64,000 nt of DNA from Sambucus nigra (GCA_949130495.1 OX422215.1:10393302-10457301); one strand, 5' to 3'; positions 1 to 12,291 are shown, numbered from the stretch's first letter. The notes: generated by a model from the sequence alone, not told the origin. Program-made: numbers and translations.

Positions 1-379
1 CTCAAGGGACATCCCAAACTAGATAAGAAGATGGGTGACCTCCTGAGGCATCCACTGTCTAGGCACCAAGGTAATCCTAGCACGATTACTACAACTAAGC
101 AGGAACATGGGATGAAAATCATCCCATTGTTTAGGCACTAATGGGTGTCAAGTCACTACAACTAGGCAGCAAGTGGGGCAAGCTCCATTGCCTAGGCAAA
201 ACAAGACAAATTGTCCCTCTATATACATATACATACATTCATCAACAAATAACGAGAAACAAAATCTTACAAAGTGTTTCCAAGGAAGTAACATTACACA
301 AAGACCAATTTTTTCTTCATTAAACACAAGCAAATTACATAAATATGAATTTTGATTCATTAAGTACAAATTTCATATT

Positions 380-1627
380 CTATGGCTTTTTTCCCTCTGA
401 TTTTGATACAGGTTCCATCCCAGCTGGAGGGTTATCTAACGCATAGGGAGAATTGATAAAATTCATATCTTGTAGCATTCTGACGTTGCTCGGACATGGT
501 CGATCAATCAAATGTTCAGGATGAGATATCTCAAAATCTGAATGGAGCTGGTAATCACCAAGATACCTGGAGATCAAACACCGAGGAATGGAACGAGCTG
601 GAATCCAGCTAACATCGAGTTTAAAGGGAGGAACAGACAAATCAAGTCATCCAGGCTCACACCAATCCCATAAAGATTGTCCTCGATCAACTTTCATCAC
701 ACATAAGGCATTCAACCATCCCTGTTTATATCTCGCATTATTTGATTGCTACAACCGAGCTTCGAGATGGCATAGAGCTTCGTTGTATCCCTCCATTTAA
801 AATTCTTTAGGCTGTTTGTGAAATTGATAAGTTAATCTCTCAAGCTTCTCGTGGAGTTTCTTTACCAACATTTCTTTACTTTCCATTACAGAGCTCTGGT
901 TAGAGAGTTGGTCGGTAAGAGTCTGAATCTTCTGAGACATTTCTGCCAAGGCTGGATTTTTTGCTTTCAATTGAACAGCCTGATTCACTAAGGCTTGCTC
1001 AGTCCTAGTCTCTTCAACATTTCTCCGCCCAGCTCCAGTTCTACCCCACGAGGAGGATGTAGGTATGGTTTATTTTGAAGCCTCCAGCTCTACTCTCAAG
1101 GCAGCATTTTCGGCCTCCAAAAATTTAAAACCTTCATCATTAACTGGAACCAAAGCTCTCAAAGAAGAGGAGGCAGCAGAGTTGAGTTGCTTCACTTCCT
1201 CTTGCAACGTAATATTCTCTTGCTCTAACAGCTTGGCAATATTCATGTGCTCTTCGATCTCAAGTTTCAGCACACTTTCCCTTTTCTCATGAGCCGAGAT
1301 AGATTTGTCATAGCCTAGATCAGCACTCAACTATTGGTAATTTTTCTCATACTCTTCATGCAAGAGTGCATTGGTTTTTTTGTGCTGAAGTTGGAGTTCC
1401 TCGATCATCCCTTGAAGGTCTTCAATCATTTCATAATAAGCTACATTATTGGCTACAACACGACTAACTAAACACTTCAAGTATTGGTATGCATCAACTG
1501 CTTTCTCAGAAGCATCAGGTCCAAGCATATCAATTATTTGAGCCTTAATAAAATCTACATGACCCGCTTTGAAGTAATCATTATATTTTTTCATTAACTC
1601 TGTGTCATGAGCTGATAAGAGTTCCAT
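380..1627 (-). pseudogene. Second antisense ORF block of the Tat element (coiled coil)
   Basis: Reading leftwards from an ATG at 1627, four minus-strand open stretches follow one another: 1627-1331, 1330-1070, 988-797 and 640-380, with frame changes between them. The first two are separated only by a stop. The sequences are helix-prone and rich in Glu, Lys, Gln and Leu (for example KLLEQENITLQEEVKQL), as expected for a coiled coil. There is no enzymatic motif. It is separated from the other antisense block by about 190 non-coding bases, so it may be a separate gene or the tail exons of one. Function of these antisense products is not known. The breaks suggest decay, though unrecognised introns could explain some of them. 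Confidence 0.5.
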
Positions 1628-1819
1628 CCTGGCAACAAACTAGTAAGGGAAAATAAAAATGCATCAATAACGATATAGACGGAGTAAGTCAAGGAGAAAT
1701 TCAGACTAGATAACAAAATCCATTTTATTGATCATAAGAAGAGGGACTATAACCAAAGTTACAACGAAGAAAGGAAAAATAGAAGAACAACATAAATAAA
1801 GAGCCGAACAACTCTACAA

Positions 1820-3908
1820 CTTCTCCTTATTTCCTATAACATCATCAACTAGTTTGGAAGAAGGAGTTGGTTGCTTGGAAGGCATTTGGCGTTGCTAGGC
1901 AGAAGTTGTTGCCTGTTGAACTTGCTTGGAGGGCTGAGGAATAATAATAGCAGGTACTTATTCTAATATCATCATAGAAGACTCATCAGATGCAGCTTCA
2001 TCCTCTTCTTCTTCGTCAATAGTAGGAGGAGGGCCATGAGTGTGTTTCTGAATAATTCAGAATCCTCTGCAACACTCAACTCTTTCAACGCTGCGACCCA
2101 TCCGTCTCTGAAGTACTTCAAACTTGCATATTTCATCTGACAAGTAATAGCAGTTAAAGGTCTATTCCATCATTTGTCCCAACCAGAACAGAAAGACTTC
2201 TTCACATCAATTTTCTCTTTACCTTTTGAGAGTAAGCATAGTCCTCAACAAGCCTCACCTTCTCCTTGAGATATTTCTTATGTCGTTCAACCTCTTTAAG
2301 CTTTCCATCAGCTTCTTTCTTACTGGCAACAATGGCCTTCAATTTTTCCTCCAACTCCTTGGAGGCACTTATGGCTTGGTCTCGAGCTAACTCTGCAGAT
2401 AGAAGAGTCTTCTCCCAGACAACTTTATCTTCCTCGTACTTCTTTCGAGGGTCCTTCAAGGACTGTGATAACCCAGTAAAATCTTCTTCAATCCCACTGG
2501 AGGAAGTTGAAGCCTTGATAGCCTCATCTTTCTCCAAGATACTATTAAAACACGTCATGAACTTGGAAAGGAAAGAAGCTCAAATCAGAATATGAATACA
2601 GTATATGGAGAAATATTAGTAGGGATGATAATACTTACTAACGCGATATGTTGGGCTGCTAAGTCAGTGATCTTCTCCCGAGAAAGGGAACCCTCAGCAG
2701 CTCGGTATTCGAGAATAGTCCAAGACTTGATTAAACCTTTAGCCGAGATCGGGGCAATAAGAGATGGAGTGTTAGATCTCAAAGAAGGATCCTCAATGAC
2801 AGAAGGTTGAGCAGCAGTTTCTATAGGTCTTTCTACGAGACCTTTCCTCAATCTCCTTAAAGGATCACCTTCAATCAAAGGTGTTGCCTCTTTTGGGCCA
2901 ATAGGTGGCTTCCTTTCTACCTCCATAATGGTCGGAGTTTATCCTTTAGATGGAGTATTATCCATTTCTTCGTCCCCTCAGCTCGGACATCCCCTTTGCT
3001 CTTCTTTGCCCCATCCGTGCCAGGAGCATCTTTAACAAAGAACGCATGCATTCTCCTCTTTTTTGTAATTAAATCAACAATATGGGTATTCAAATCAGAA
3101 GAAGATTCTTTGGCACCTGCTCTAGATGTTGGTACTTGATCAAGATCAATTACCACAGGAGGGGAAAGAGGACGAGCAATGAACGACGAGGTGGTATTTT
3201 TGTATCTCAGCAAAAAAGAAGCAGCTCTAATGTACTCCCCACTAACTGATTGATGCAAACCCCAGATGAGTTTTAAATCTTTTATATTAATGTCACTCTC
3301 CTTTGGGGGCTTTCTTTTGTTCTCTACTGCAAAAAGTGAAATAAATATCAATGACGCATTTCATCAAACGTAAACAGAGCTAAATTGAAAAATTGAAAAC
3401 AAACTATCCCATTGACATAAACTGGACATCTGGGACCTTGATAAACATGATTTCCTTTTAATGGAGGGTGTTGACAATTTTTCATCACAACCCCATGATC
3501 AAAATAGTCCATATTAGCATCGGGAAGATTGACTACTAAAGCTCTGTTGGAAAACGTAATTTTAAAATAAAATGTGGTATCACTGGTAACCCATTTATAA
3601 CAAAATATAATTTTAGGGATCCCTAAGCGGGTCCCATGAGTTTGGTTTAACCTATGTACACCATTAACTACCCTTCGTATATTTGGAGCTACTCTTGCAG
3701 GGAAAATATCGAAATATTGGCAAAACTCCAAACACAGGGGATTAGGTGGAAAAGAAAAGTCACACTCCGCTACGAAAAGTGAGGGAAACCAGTGTCCCTC
3801 AGCCAGAGAAAATAAATCAGACGAAGAAGTTGGTTCTTCTAGAATAACCCAAGAGGGAATCGCAAAATCATCTCGGAATTTATCCAAAGATTCGAAAAGA
3901 TAAACCAT
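1820..3908 (-). pseudogene. First antisense ORF block of the Tat element (gypsy-type transposon domain plus coiled coil)
   Basis: From an ATG at 3908 the minus strand encodes about 180 residues with the feel of the putative gypsy-type transposon domain (Transposase_28-like), including PPNPLCLEFCQYFDIFPARV and a following HRLNQTHG stretch. Open reading continues at 3351-2917 (basic linker with VIDLDQVP), 2926-2585 and 2558-2202 (Lys/Glu-rich coiled coil), then to about 1820 with an acidic DEEEEDEA patch and several stops. Between 2926-2585 and 2558-2202 there is a good intron candidate: donor GTAAGT at 2638 and acceptor AG at 2562, 77 bases. Another acceptor (TTTTTGCAG) lies at 3327. This fits a spliced antisense gene of the Tat lineage. 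In-frame stops near 1880-2180 suggest decay. Confidence 0.6.
2562..2638 (-). other. Probable intron in the antisense gene
   Basis: On the minus strand the donor is GTAAGT just after the 2926-2639 coding stretch, and the acceptor is a pyrimidine-rich CTTTCCTTTCCAAG just before the coiled-coil stretch that begins near 2558. The 77-base length is typical for a short plant intron. Inferred from sequence only; no transcript evidence. Confidence 0.45.
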
Positions 3909-4357
3909 GATGACTAATGCAAAGAAAGAAGAACGAAGAAATTCTTACAGAAAATTGAGAAATCTACTAAGGCGGAAAATGGAAAGAACGATAGTACATA
4001 AGCAGAGTGAGAAAATAAAGAGCTTAGAAATCTGGAGGTAAAAAGTAGATGACGATATTTTTTTATCGCTTTTAAATGACTTGCATCGGGAAGTAGGAAA
4101 AGAAATGATTACTAGAAAAGACGATTGCGTTTCCGGCGGTTAAAGGATAAAAAAGATGCAAATACCCAAGCGTTTTTCGCAGATTCAAAATATTTACAAG
4201 TTTTCCATTTCACGCTCAAATGACGAGGCTAAAGGTAAAATTCCTAAGTATTGGAGATCTTTAATTAATCAAGTCACAAAAAGGTACCCGAGAAACTTTT
4301 GGGTAAAATGTTACACACTCTCACATCAAAGCTTAATTATGAAACATTGGGGGCTTC
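3909..4357. other. Non-coding region between antisense gene and 3' LTR
   Basis: AT-rich, with no reliable coding sequence. It should contain the promoter and leader of the antisense gene on the minus strand and ends in the plus-strand purine tract ATTGGGGGCTTC that primes second-strand synthesis at the LTR edge. Confidence 0.5.
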
Positions 4358-4380
4358 TGTTGATACGAAAATTAGGCAGC

Positions 4381-4424
4381 TGACGTGGACCAATTATATA
4401 AAGACACGTGGCATCCTACGTGGC
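4381..4424 (+). promoter_or_regulatory. Cluster of three ACGT-core boxes in the Tat LTR
   Basis: TGACGTGG (4381), CACGTGGC (4405) and TACGTGGC (4417) lie within 45 bases, 220-260 bases upstream of the TATA box. CACGTGGC matches the G-box/ABRE bound by plant bZIP factors, and TGACG is the TGA-factor core. A stress- or ABA-responsive U3 is an inference. Confidence 0.5.
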
Positions 4425-4439
4425 AAATATATATGCTCA

Positions 4440-4507
4440 CCGAGCTACATAGCGTGCTGAGCTACATAATGTGCCGAGCTACATAGCATGCCGACCTACT
4501 CAGTGTG
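4440..4507 (+). repeat. 17-bp minisatellite, four copies, in Tat LTR
   Basis: Four head-to-tail units of the form CCGAGCTACATAGCGTG at 4440, 4457, 4474 and 4491. The first three differ by one to four bases; the fourth is more diverged. They lie between the ACGT boxes and the TATA box. Confidence 0.85.
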
Positions 4508-4643
4508 CAGAGCACCTGGCTGGGAAGATCAAGCGACGATTGCACATTCAATGAACATCGGATTTAATGAACATTCTTATTGTACAGATTTATATGTCTA
4601 TTAAACAACGGCATATCATCTATTTATACTGATAGCCCCGAGG

Positions 4644-4653
4644 CTATAAATAC
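4644..4653 (+). promoter_or_regulatory. TATA box of the Tat LTR
   Basis: CTATAAATAC in the 3' half of the LTR, preceded by GC-rich sequence, in the position expected for the U3/R promoter. Confidence 0.5.
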
Positions 4654-4852
4654 ATTGTAACACCCTCCATAAGGAAAAAAATGGATCTCTTGTAATCACC
4701 ATCGAGATTAAGGCAAACATCGGCAATACAAAACAGTGGACGTAGGCCATTTTCATAAGGCTGAACCACTTTAAAAATCCTTTGTTTCATTTATTTATTC
4801 TTTTTTATCTGTGATTGATTAATTAGATTGAATCTAGTTTTTTACATCAACA

Positions 4853-4966
4853 CTTTGTATATATTATTAAAAATGTATATTTCAATTTACAACACTGTCG
4901 AAGGTCCAGAGATGTATTGATGGAGTTGTGTTGTGTTTTAGGTAGAGTGATAAATTATGTTAGAGG
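4853..4966. other. Spacer between Tat LTR and element E1
   Basis: About 114 AT-rich bases of the older target sequence. It ends at the CATAT target duplication (4967-4971) of E1. Nothing else is recognisable. Confidence 0.5.
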
Positions 4967-4971
4967 CATAT

Positions 4972-5888
4972 TGTAAGGACAATTTGACCATCATTATGTA
5001 TATGATATGTCATACGCCGTTACAAGAATGATAGTTGAAAAGATCACATCGTCATCAACAAAATCCGAAGATCAAAAGAAAGGAAGAATTCAGAAATTCA
5101 GACAGCCGGACCGGTCCGCCTGATATTAAAACGAACCGATCCGCCTAGCCGGACCGATCCGCTGAGACCCGGACCGATCCGCCTTGCTCGTTTAAGACCA
5201 GTGAGCCCCGGACCGAATGCGAACTGAATCAGCCTCAAAATAAAAGAACCGGTCCGCCATCGGACCGATCCGCCTAAGGCCCGGACCGGTCCGCCCTGGA
5301 TAACCACGAACAGATCGTGTGCAGATTTTTAGGGCAAATGAATTCTTATTTATACCACGATCGGGGAGTTGGTTTTCTTAAGGCTTATACACGATTTCCA
5401 GAGTAGATAAACTCTAAGGCCTTCATGGTATTTGAGTCCATTGATTCATACCCTTGATTCACACAAATTCCATACATTTGTGAGTCACTTTTGGTAACCC
5501 AAGAACACCATTGATGTTCAACCCTTTGTGAAGTGGACCGCTTCTTCCTCTTCATTGCAGCCCTACTGGACAGGGATAGTTCCAGCCGCCAGCCCTACTG
5601 GAAAGGGTTTCTTCCAGCCGCGACTACAGAATCCGATACCCGAGGGTAATTCTTAGTCAAACTGTATTTCATTGTAATCCGATTGTAAACCGTCTTTTAC
5701 AAATTATAGTGATATACAAATGGTTTTGCCCCTGTGGGGGATTTTTCCTTAACTTTGTGTGTTGAATATCTTGTGCATGATTTCATATTGTTTCAATCAC
5801 ACCTAGTTGCATGCTTAGGGTTAATTTGGGTTTAAAAATGGCAGTTATTATATTATTTCTTAATTGAACGCAAGCGCCAACTCTTTCA
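4972..5888 (+). repeat. 5' LTR of E1
   Basis: 917 bp, TG...CA ends, preceded by CATAT. It contains a palindromic word cluster (5106-5295) and a likely TATA box TATTTATACC (5347-5356) about 50 bases downstream of the cluster. The matching copy is at 12735-13651. Confidence 0.95.
5106..5295. repeat. CGGACCGGTCCG palindrome cluster in E1 5' LTR
   Basis: About seven exact or near copies of the 12-base self-complementary word CGGACCGRTCCG, mostly followed by CC, irregularly spaced over 190 bases just upstream of the TATA box. GC-rich against an AT-rich LTR. The same cluster with few changes is at 12869-13058. Confidence 0.9.
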
Positions 5889-5891
5889 AAT

Positions 5892-5903
5892 TGGTATCAG
5901 AGC
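5892..5903 (+). other. Primer binding site of E1
   Basis: TGGTATCAGAGC, the initiator tRNA-Met complement typical of plant copia elements, begins three bases after the LTR end. Confidence 0.9.
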
Positions 5904-6001
5904 AGGTTACGCTAATCTATTGCGTATTCCTATTTTCCACAAAAATTTTCTAAAGATATCAATTTTTGAAATAAATTGATTTTTGAAAAGAGCGTGTTCA
6001 T

Positions 6002-9000
6002 ATGGAGAAGTCATATTATAAAATGCCTATTTTTGACGGGTCAAATTATGCTTATTGGAAAGCCCGTATGAGGTCGGCTTTAAAAGCCATTGATGAACGT
6101 GTCTGGATTTTGGTTGAACGAGGATGGACTCCTCCCACTGTGACTGTTGATAATGTGACCAACTTGAAACCTGACATTTCTTGGACTGATGATGAATTTA
6201 AATGGTCATCTTTTAATTCTAAGGGTCTAAGTGCTATCTCTGGGTCTGTCACACCTGATGAGTTCAAACGCATAATGACGTGTACCACGTCAAAAGAAGC
6301 ATGGGATGTTTTGCAACTTACCCATGAAGGAACAAATGCTGTTAAAGAGTCAAAATTGCAAAATTTAACAACTCAATTTGAAACCATCACCATGCATGAA
6401 CATGAATGTTTTGATGAATTTTATGCTAGGCTTTCTGACATTGTTAATACTAGCTATAATCTTGGTGAACATATTCCAAATGCTAGAGTTGTTAAAAAGA
6501 TTCTTCGTTCCCTTCCTAAGCGTTTTATACCTAAAGTCACTGTGCTAAATTCCTTGGGTAATTTAAATACTCTAAAATTGGAAGAACTGGTAGGAGATTT
6601 ACAAACTTATGAAATAGACATGTTTCCTAAATCTGCCAAGCCAAAAGATAAGGGAATTGCCCTTAAAGCCCAAGAGAGGAAAAGTGAGGGGTCAGGAAGA
6701 AAGAGAGTCGAGTCATCTAGAAAGATAGAAAATTCTGATTCTGAATGTGAATGTGAGTTTGACCTAGATGATTTGGCATTATTTGCTAAAAACTTCAAGA
6801 AAATTCTAAAATTTAAGAAAAATGGGAATTTCAAAGATAAAAAGAATTTTCAGAAAAATAAGTTTGAAAAGAAAGATTTCAAAGAACCCCCTAAAGACAG
6901 TGAGAGGTGCTTTGAGTGCGACGGTAAGGGACACAGAGCGTTTGAGTGTGCCACTCGTCTGAATAGGGAAAAGGGTAAAGCTGTCCTCAATGCTACCCTT
7001 AGTGACGACAGTGAGGTCGAGTCGGTGGACTCGGGAGATGAGTCACCGCATGAGCGTAACTTCACCGCGTTCATAGCTAGTCATGTGAGTACTCCTAGTG
7101 CATCTCACGACGATGAGGATGCTACTTCACAGGGACACCTCGACAGCGAGAGCGAAGAGAGTGAGGGAGAGGAGGAAGGTAGTGAGGACGAGAGTAACTT
7201 TCAACGCGCCTACGCCGAGTTATATAATGAGTCTTTCAAAACTAAAAAACGTAACAAGGCGTTAGTTCTTAGAATCACCGCGTTAGAAGAAGAGTTAGAA
7301 GAGACGAGAGAGAGAGAGTCCTCCACTTGCACCGCCATGAGAGAGAGAGAGTCTGCCTGGGCTAGTAAAGAGAATTTTCTTAAAGAGAGAGAGAGCAGTT
7401 TTGAGAAAGAGAAAGCGGACTTGACTAAACAAGTGGCTAGTCTTACGAGTGAGCTCCATTCCTCCCTAGAGACTCGGAAGAAACTTGAAGCCCTTGTTTC
7501 CCAGCTTACTCATGACCTTGAAAGAGCTAGGAAAGTCAAGGTACAAATCGAGGACAGATTTGGAAAGATGGGAAAGATGCTCCTCGGTCCCGCTTTAGGT
7601 TTTGGTGACAGGCAAGGAATAGGTTTTTATGGTGCCTCCACGTCCCAAATTGCACCCGGACCAATTCCTGAGTTTACTACGACTCCTTATGGCCGTCATA
7701 AAAAACCAAGAAGGAGAGTTCGACCAAGAAAAGCAAACCAAGGTCCTCCTAATACTGTGCTCTTTTGCTCCCATTGCAAAAGAAATGGACACCTTAGGGA
7801 TAATTGCTATAAGTTGGGTCGGACACGACGTACGTTTGCTCCACCACATCAGACTGATGAGTTTGCCAGTCTGAGAGAGCGTGTTGAGTTTCTAGCCGCC
7901 ACATCTCAGAGTTTGATGGAGGAATTCCGACGGATGACCTTACCATCAATGAATGCACCCCGCATTCCGGCTAAAACCAACAACAACAAGCGAATAGAAA
8001 AAGGTACCTACTCTTGGGTTCCTAAGAAAGAGAAAAAGGCCCTTGTTGTCCATGTCCCTCTCAAAGCCCATAATACCTCACAGTGGTATTTTGACAGTGG
8101 TTGCTCCAGACACATGACAGGTGATGTCTCATATTTTACCCATCTTGAGGATTATAATGATGGGAGAGTCACCTTTAGAGATGGTAGCAAATCTAGCATA
8201 GTTGGACGAGGTACAGTAGAGTTACCAGGATTTCCAAAGCTAGAGAACGTGCTGTACGTCAAAGGTTTGAAAGCAAACCTTCTTAGCATCATCCAGTTGT
8301 GCGATGATGACTTTGTAGTGAAGTTTGACCGGAAAGCTTGTAAGGTCTATAATCAAGCCGGTAAACTTTTAGTGCAAGGGGTGAGGACAGAAGATAACTG
8401 TTATGGGACTGAGCCCAAATCCTCACTTATCTGCAACAGCGCCACGATCACTCCTATGGATATGTGGCATCAATGTCTAGGTCATGTGAACGTTAGAGAC
8501 TTATCTCGTTTAGTCAAAAAGGACCTAGTACGTGGCTTACCATCACTTGGAAAGTCAACTTCCATGATTTGTGGACCCTGTCAGTTGGGAAAACAAATCC
8601 GTAGCCCTCATAGGAAGTTGAATTCCATTACCACTTCCCGTGTTCTTGAGTTGATTCACATGGATCTTATGGGTCCTACTCGCACGGAGAGTCTAGGTGG
8701 TAAGAGATACATTCTCGTGATGGTGGACGATTTCTCCAGGTACTCCATTGTAGGTTTTCTGAGAGAGAAATCCGATGCTGTAGAATTCCTAACGACCAAG
8801 TGCCGTGTCCTGCAAAATCAACACGGAGTCACTATTAACAGAATACGTAGTGACAACGGCACTGAATTTAAGGAAGCAAAGGTGGATCTGTACTGTGATA
8901 GCCTTGGGATCAAACATGAGTTTTCTGCTGTGAGAACTCCTCAGCAAAATGGGATTGTTGAGAGAAAGAATAGAACGATCCAAGAGATGGCTAGATCTAT

Positions 9001-10117
9001 GCTTCTAGGTCGTAAAGTTTCTAGGAGATTTTGGGCAGAGGCAGTGTCTACTGCATGCCATATGGTGAATAGGGTGTATCTGCGTCCACACACACTTCAC
9101 ACTCCTTATGAGTTGTGGACTGGCAAGAAGCCCAACCTAGCATATTTCCGTGTTTTTGGGAGTAAATGCTACATCCTACGGGATAGAGAGCAATTAGGAA
9201 AGTCCGACTCTCGGAGCGACGAGGGAATATTTCTAGGATATTCATCGAACAGTAGAGCGTACCGGGTTTTTAACCTGAAGAGCTCTAAGATTATGGAATC
9301 AATAAACGTCACCGTGCAAGATGACGAACCTTCAACGGTTATTGATCCTAATCTTCAGTGTGAGAATGAGGATTGTTCTGACAGTGATTTACCTATTCCT
9401 CTCTCATACTCTGTGGACCCTACTCCTGTGTTAGGGGACACACCTGCTTGGGTTCGCAAGAGTCATGATCCTTCAGCCATTGTTGGCGATCCCACTCTAG
9501 GGGTCAAGACTCGTGCTCAACTAGAGAACGTTGTTAGTCATCATTGCTACACATCCAAAGTCGAGCCCAAGAATCACAAAGAAGCACTCAAAGATGAACA
9601 CTGGATATCTGCTATGCAGGATGAGTTGCTTCAGTTTAAGAAGAACAATGTCTGGGAACTTGTCCCCCGACCTAGTGATACTAATGTTATTGGTACCCGG
9701 TGGATTTTCAAGAATAAAATGGATGAAAATGGTACCATAATCAGAAATAAGGCTAGGTTGGTCGCTCAAGGCTACACACAGATAGAGGGTGTAGACTTTG
9801 GGGAGACATTTTCTCCTGTTGCGAGGCTTGAGTTCGTCCGTTTACTACTCGCCATCGCATGTCATCTGCACTTCAAGTTATATCAGATGGATGTCAAGAG
9901 TGCCTTTCTGAATGGCATTCTACAGGAGGAGGTTTATGTGGAACAACCAAAAGGGTTTGAAGACCCTCAGCACCCTGAGCACGTCTACTATCTGAGAAAA
10001 GCCTTGTATGGTTTGAAGCAAGCACCCCGTGCTTCGTACGAGAGGCTTACTTCCTGTCTCTTAGCTCGAGGCTTCAAGAGGGGGAGTAGATATGACGCTG
10101 TTCGTCAGGAGAGATGA
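6002..10117 (+). pseudogene. E1 gag-pol, first part: Gag, protease, integrase, start of RT
   Basis: 1371 codons from the first ATG after the primer site. Order: copia Gag N-terminal domain ([13 protein letters not shown], residues 10-22), CCHC knuckle [14 protein letters not shown] (303-316), acidic region and long coiled coil (about 395-540), second knuckle [14 protein letters not shown] (589-602), aspartic protease DSG (about 698), integrase zinc domain starting WHQCLGH (822) and catalytic D888, D951, E987 with the canonical 35-residue gap, then RT from about 1216 (WELVPRP...ARLVAQGY). The frame is lost within GFKRG near 10080: comparison with E2, which reads [12 protein letters not shown] in one frame, indicates loss of one base in a G run. 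Trp in the KQAPRAW motif is Ser here. Encodes capsid and replication enzymes of the element; acts in cytoplasmic particles and nucleus. Confidence 0.93.
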
Positions 10118-11087
10118 CGGTGCTATCTTGGTTGCCCAAGTCTATGTGGACGACATAGTCTTTGGATCCACATGCTCCCAGCATGCTCACCACTTTGAGG
10201 AGGAGATGAAAAGTGAGTTTGAGATGAGCATGGTAGGTGAGCTTACATTCTTCCTTGGTCTCCAGGTTCGTCAGCTAGAGGATGGGATGTTCATCTCCCA
10301 ATCCAAGTATGCTAGAGACCTAGTGAAGAAATTTGGTTTAGACTCCGCTAAGCATGCACGTACACCTATGAGTACTTCTACCAAGCTTAGTAAGGACACT
10401 TCAGGCAAGGACGTAGAGAAAACCTTGTATCGGAGTATGATAGGCAGTCTTCTCTTCTTGACTGTTAGTCGTCCCGACATTGCCTTTAGTGTTGGAGTCT
10501 GTGCGTGTTATCAGGCGTCTCCTAAAGAGTCACACTTACTCGCTCTAAAACGTATTATCAAATACGTGAGTGGGACTCTCTCATACGGTATTTGGTATTC
10601 CTTTGATACCGATGATCGTTTGTCCGCCTATTCGGATGCTGATTGGGCCGGGGACGTAGATGGATGTAAGAGCACCTCCGGTGGGTGTTTTTACTTTGGT
10701 TCTGCTCTTGTCTCTTGGCTGAGCAAGAAGCAAAACTCCATCTCTTTGTCCACTGCGGAGGCTGAGTACATCACCGCCGGGAGTTGTTGCACGCAACTCA
10801 TGTGGATGAAGCAAATGTTGGAGGATTATGGGATTTCACAGGACACCACGTTCATTTCCTGTGATAACACGAGCGCGATACACATATCCCGCAATCCTGT
10901 CCAACATTCGCGCACAAAGCACATCAGGTTACGCGAGCACTTTATACGTCAGTTAGTTGAGGAGAAGGTCGTAACCTTGAGTTTTGTTCCTACCGACCGT
11001 CAGTTAGCCGATATTTTCACGAAACCTTTAGATGCCCTTAGATTTGAGAGTCTTAGGAAGTCTTTGGGGATTTGCACAGTTGACTGA
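10092..11087 (+). pseudogene. E1 gag-pol, second part: rest of RT and RNase H
   Basis: This 331-codon stretch continues the polyprotein in the next frame after the single-base loss near 10080; its ATG is an internal Met, not a real start. It has the RT catalytic YVDD motif (residues 18-21), the C-terminal RT segment SRPDIAFSVGVCACYQ, and RNase H1 with YSDADWAGD (Asp at 182), STAEAEYI and CDNTSAIH, ending with DIFTKPLD and a TGA at 11085. All RT and RNase H catalytic residues look intact, so the frameshift is probably recent. Confidence 0.93.
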
Positions 11088-12291
11088 GGGGTTGGTCTAT
11101 GTCTAGAATAGGATGCTTCTTCATGATTATATCATATGCTTCCTATTGCTAGTCTGTTTATATGTATTATTCTTTGTTGTACAGCTTTTATGTATTTTTT
11201 ATTATTCTTAGAAAAATACAAAAAGATTTTCTTTTTTAGAAAATTTTTAGAAAAACTCAAAAATATTTTATTTTGATAAAATTTTTGAACAATTCAAAAA
11301 GAGATTTGCCTTTTATGGATGATCATTTAAGATAGCCAAGTCACAACTTCATTCCATATATCCATGTGACTGTTTGATAGAGATTTGAGAGGCTACATCA
11401 TTTCATCCATGTGCTTAACATTGATTGGAGTCCTTGAGATGTAATTAGTGATATTTCCTACATGCTTGACTCCTATATCCTTTATTGCACACATGCACGG
11501 CTATATTTGATTGTTGCACTTGTCAATCTCATGTTGGCTTGAGTGTTTCCATCTCAATCCTGTCTATACAATGTATAAAATGCGATAAAACTTGACAAGA
11601 TTGGATTGCATGTAAAAACCGTTTTGGTGAGACTGTGTGTATTGTTTCATAACGGGGAGGGGCTGCGAAAGTTGATTCATATCCTTTACGCAAAAGCCAC
11701 CGTTAAAAAGGACCTAAAAAATGGAGGAATTGTAATATCCGAGGTCCTAAGAGGTTAAAACAGCCCGAAAAAATTGAAAAGGCAATAAAAAGCAATACAT
11801 GCCATATATGGGCCATTTAAGTTTCACCATCAATTCTCCAAAGTTTGAGAATTTAGTATACCTCTATTCAAAATATAAATCTGAGGGAGTTTGGTTGGAG
11901 ATTGAAAAACGGGTTTGCACTTCCTTGAAAGTCCTGAAAAAGCATGACAATCATTTTGGACGTTATTGGTGTAGAAATCACTTTGAGCTTTGATTTGTAG
12001 ATTTGATATAGTCAATGTCGTATATTTCCATTCTTTTACACCAAAGGAAGCATTTGAGTTCATTCGTTAGGAATATCCAATATTCATCGTGCACATATGT
12101 CATGTTTGTATGCTTTGATTTTCCTATCGAATTTTGATCACACCCATTCTTTTACTCTATCACCGACTTGGTTGTTTTATGTTCATTCATGGTGTGATTT
12201 TATGCCTTGTGTCACCCCGGTACTTGATTGCTTGATTTATTTCTCTCATTTGTCTATTTGGGGACATCATAAAAAGGGGGAGAATGAATTA

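Larger units (their letters stand above)
1..4852 (+). mobile_element. Ty3/gypsy Tat-type retrotransposon, 3' end only
   Basis: The segment reads as the downstream end of a large Tat-lineage gypsy element on the plus strand. A run of G (TTGGGGGCTTC) directly precedes an LTR that starts TGTTGAT and ends ATCAACA. Upstream lie coding blocks on the opposite strand. Tat, Retand and RIRE2-like elements are known to carry antisense ORFs between pol and the 3' LTR, which is the arrangement seen here. gag, pol and the 5' LTR would lie left of the window, so the upstream target duplication cannot be checked; the five bases after the LTR are CTTTG. Bases 1-379 hold no recognisable coding region. Confidence 0.75.
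4358..4852 (+). repeat. 3' LTR of the Tat-type element (495 bp)
   Basis: It begins TGTTGAT and ends ATCAACA, a 7-base perfect terminal inverted repeat, and is preceded by a G-rich polypurine tract. It carries three ACGT-core boxes in its first 70 bases, four copies of a 17-bp tandem repeat (4440-4507) and a TATA box (4644-4653). The partner 5' LTR is outside the window, so its age cannot be estimated. Confidence 0.85.

Noticed and set aside
5098..5307. Minus-strand 69-codon ORF repeated at 12861-13070
   Set aside because: It is the translated palindrome cluster of the E1 LTRs, with a biased Gly/Arg/Leu sequence; present twice because the LTR is.
10085..10117. Programmed frameshift in E1 pol
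   Set aside because: The shift falls inside RT, not between domains, and E2 reads through the same place in one frame; a simple base loss is the better explanation.
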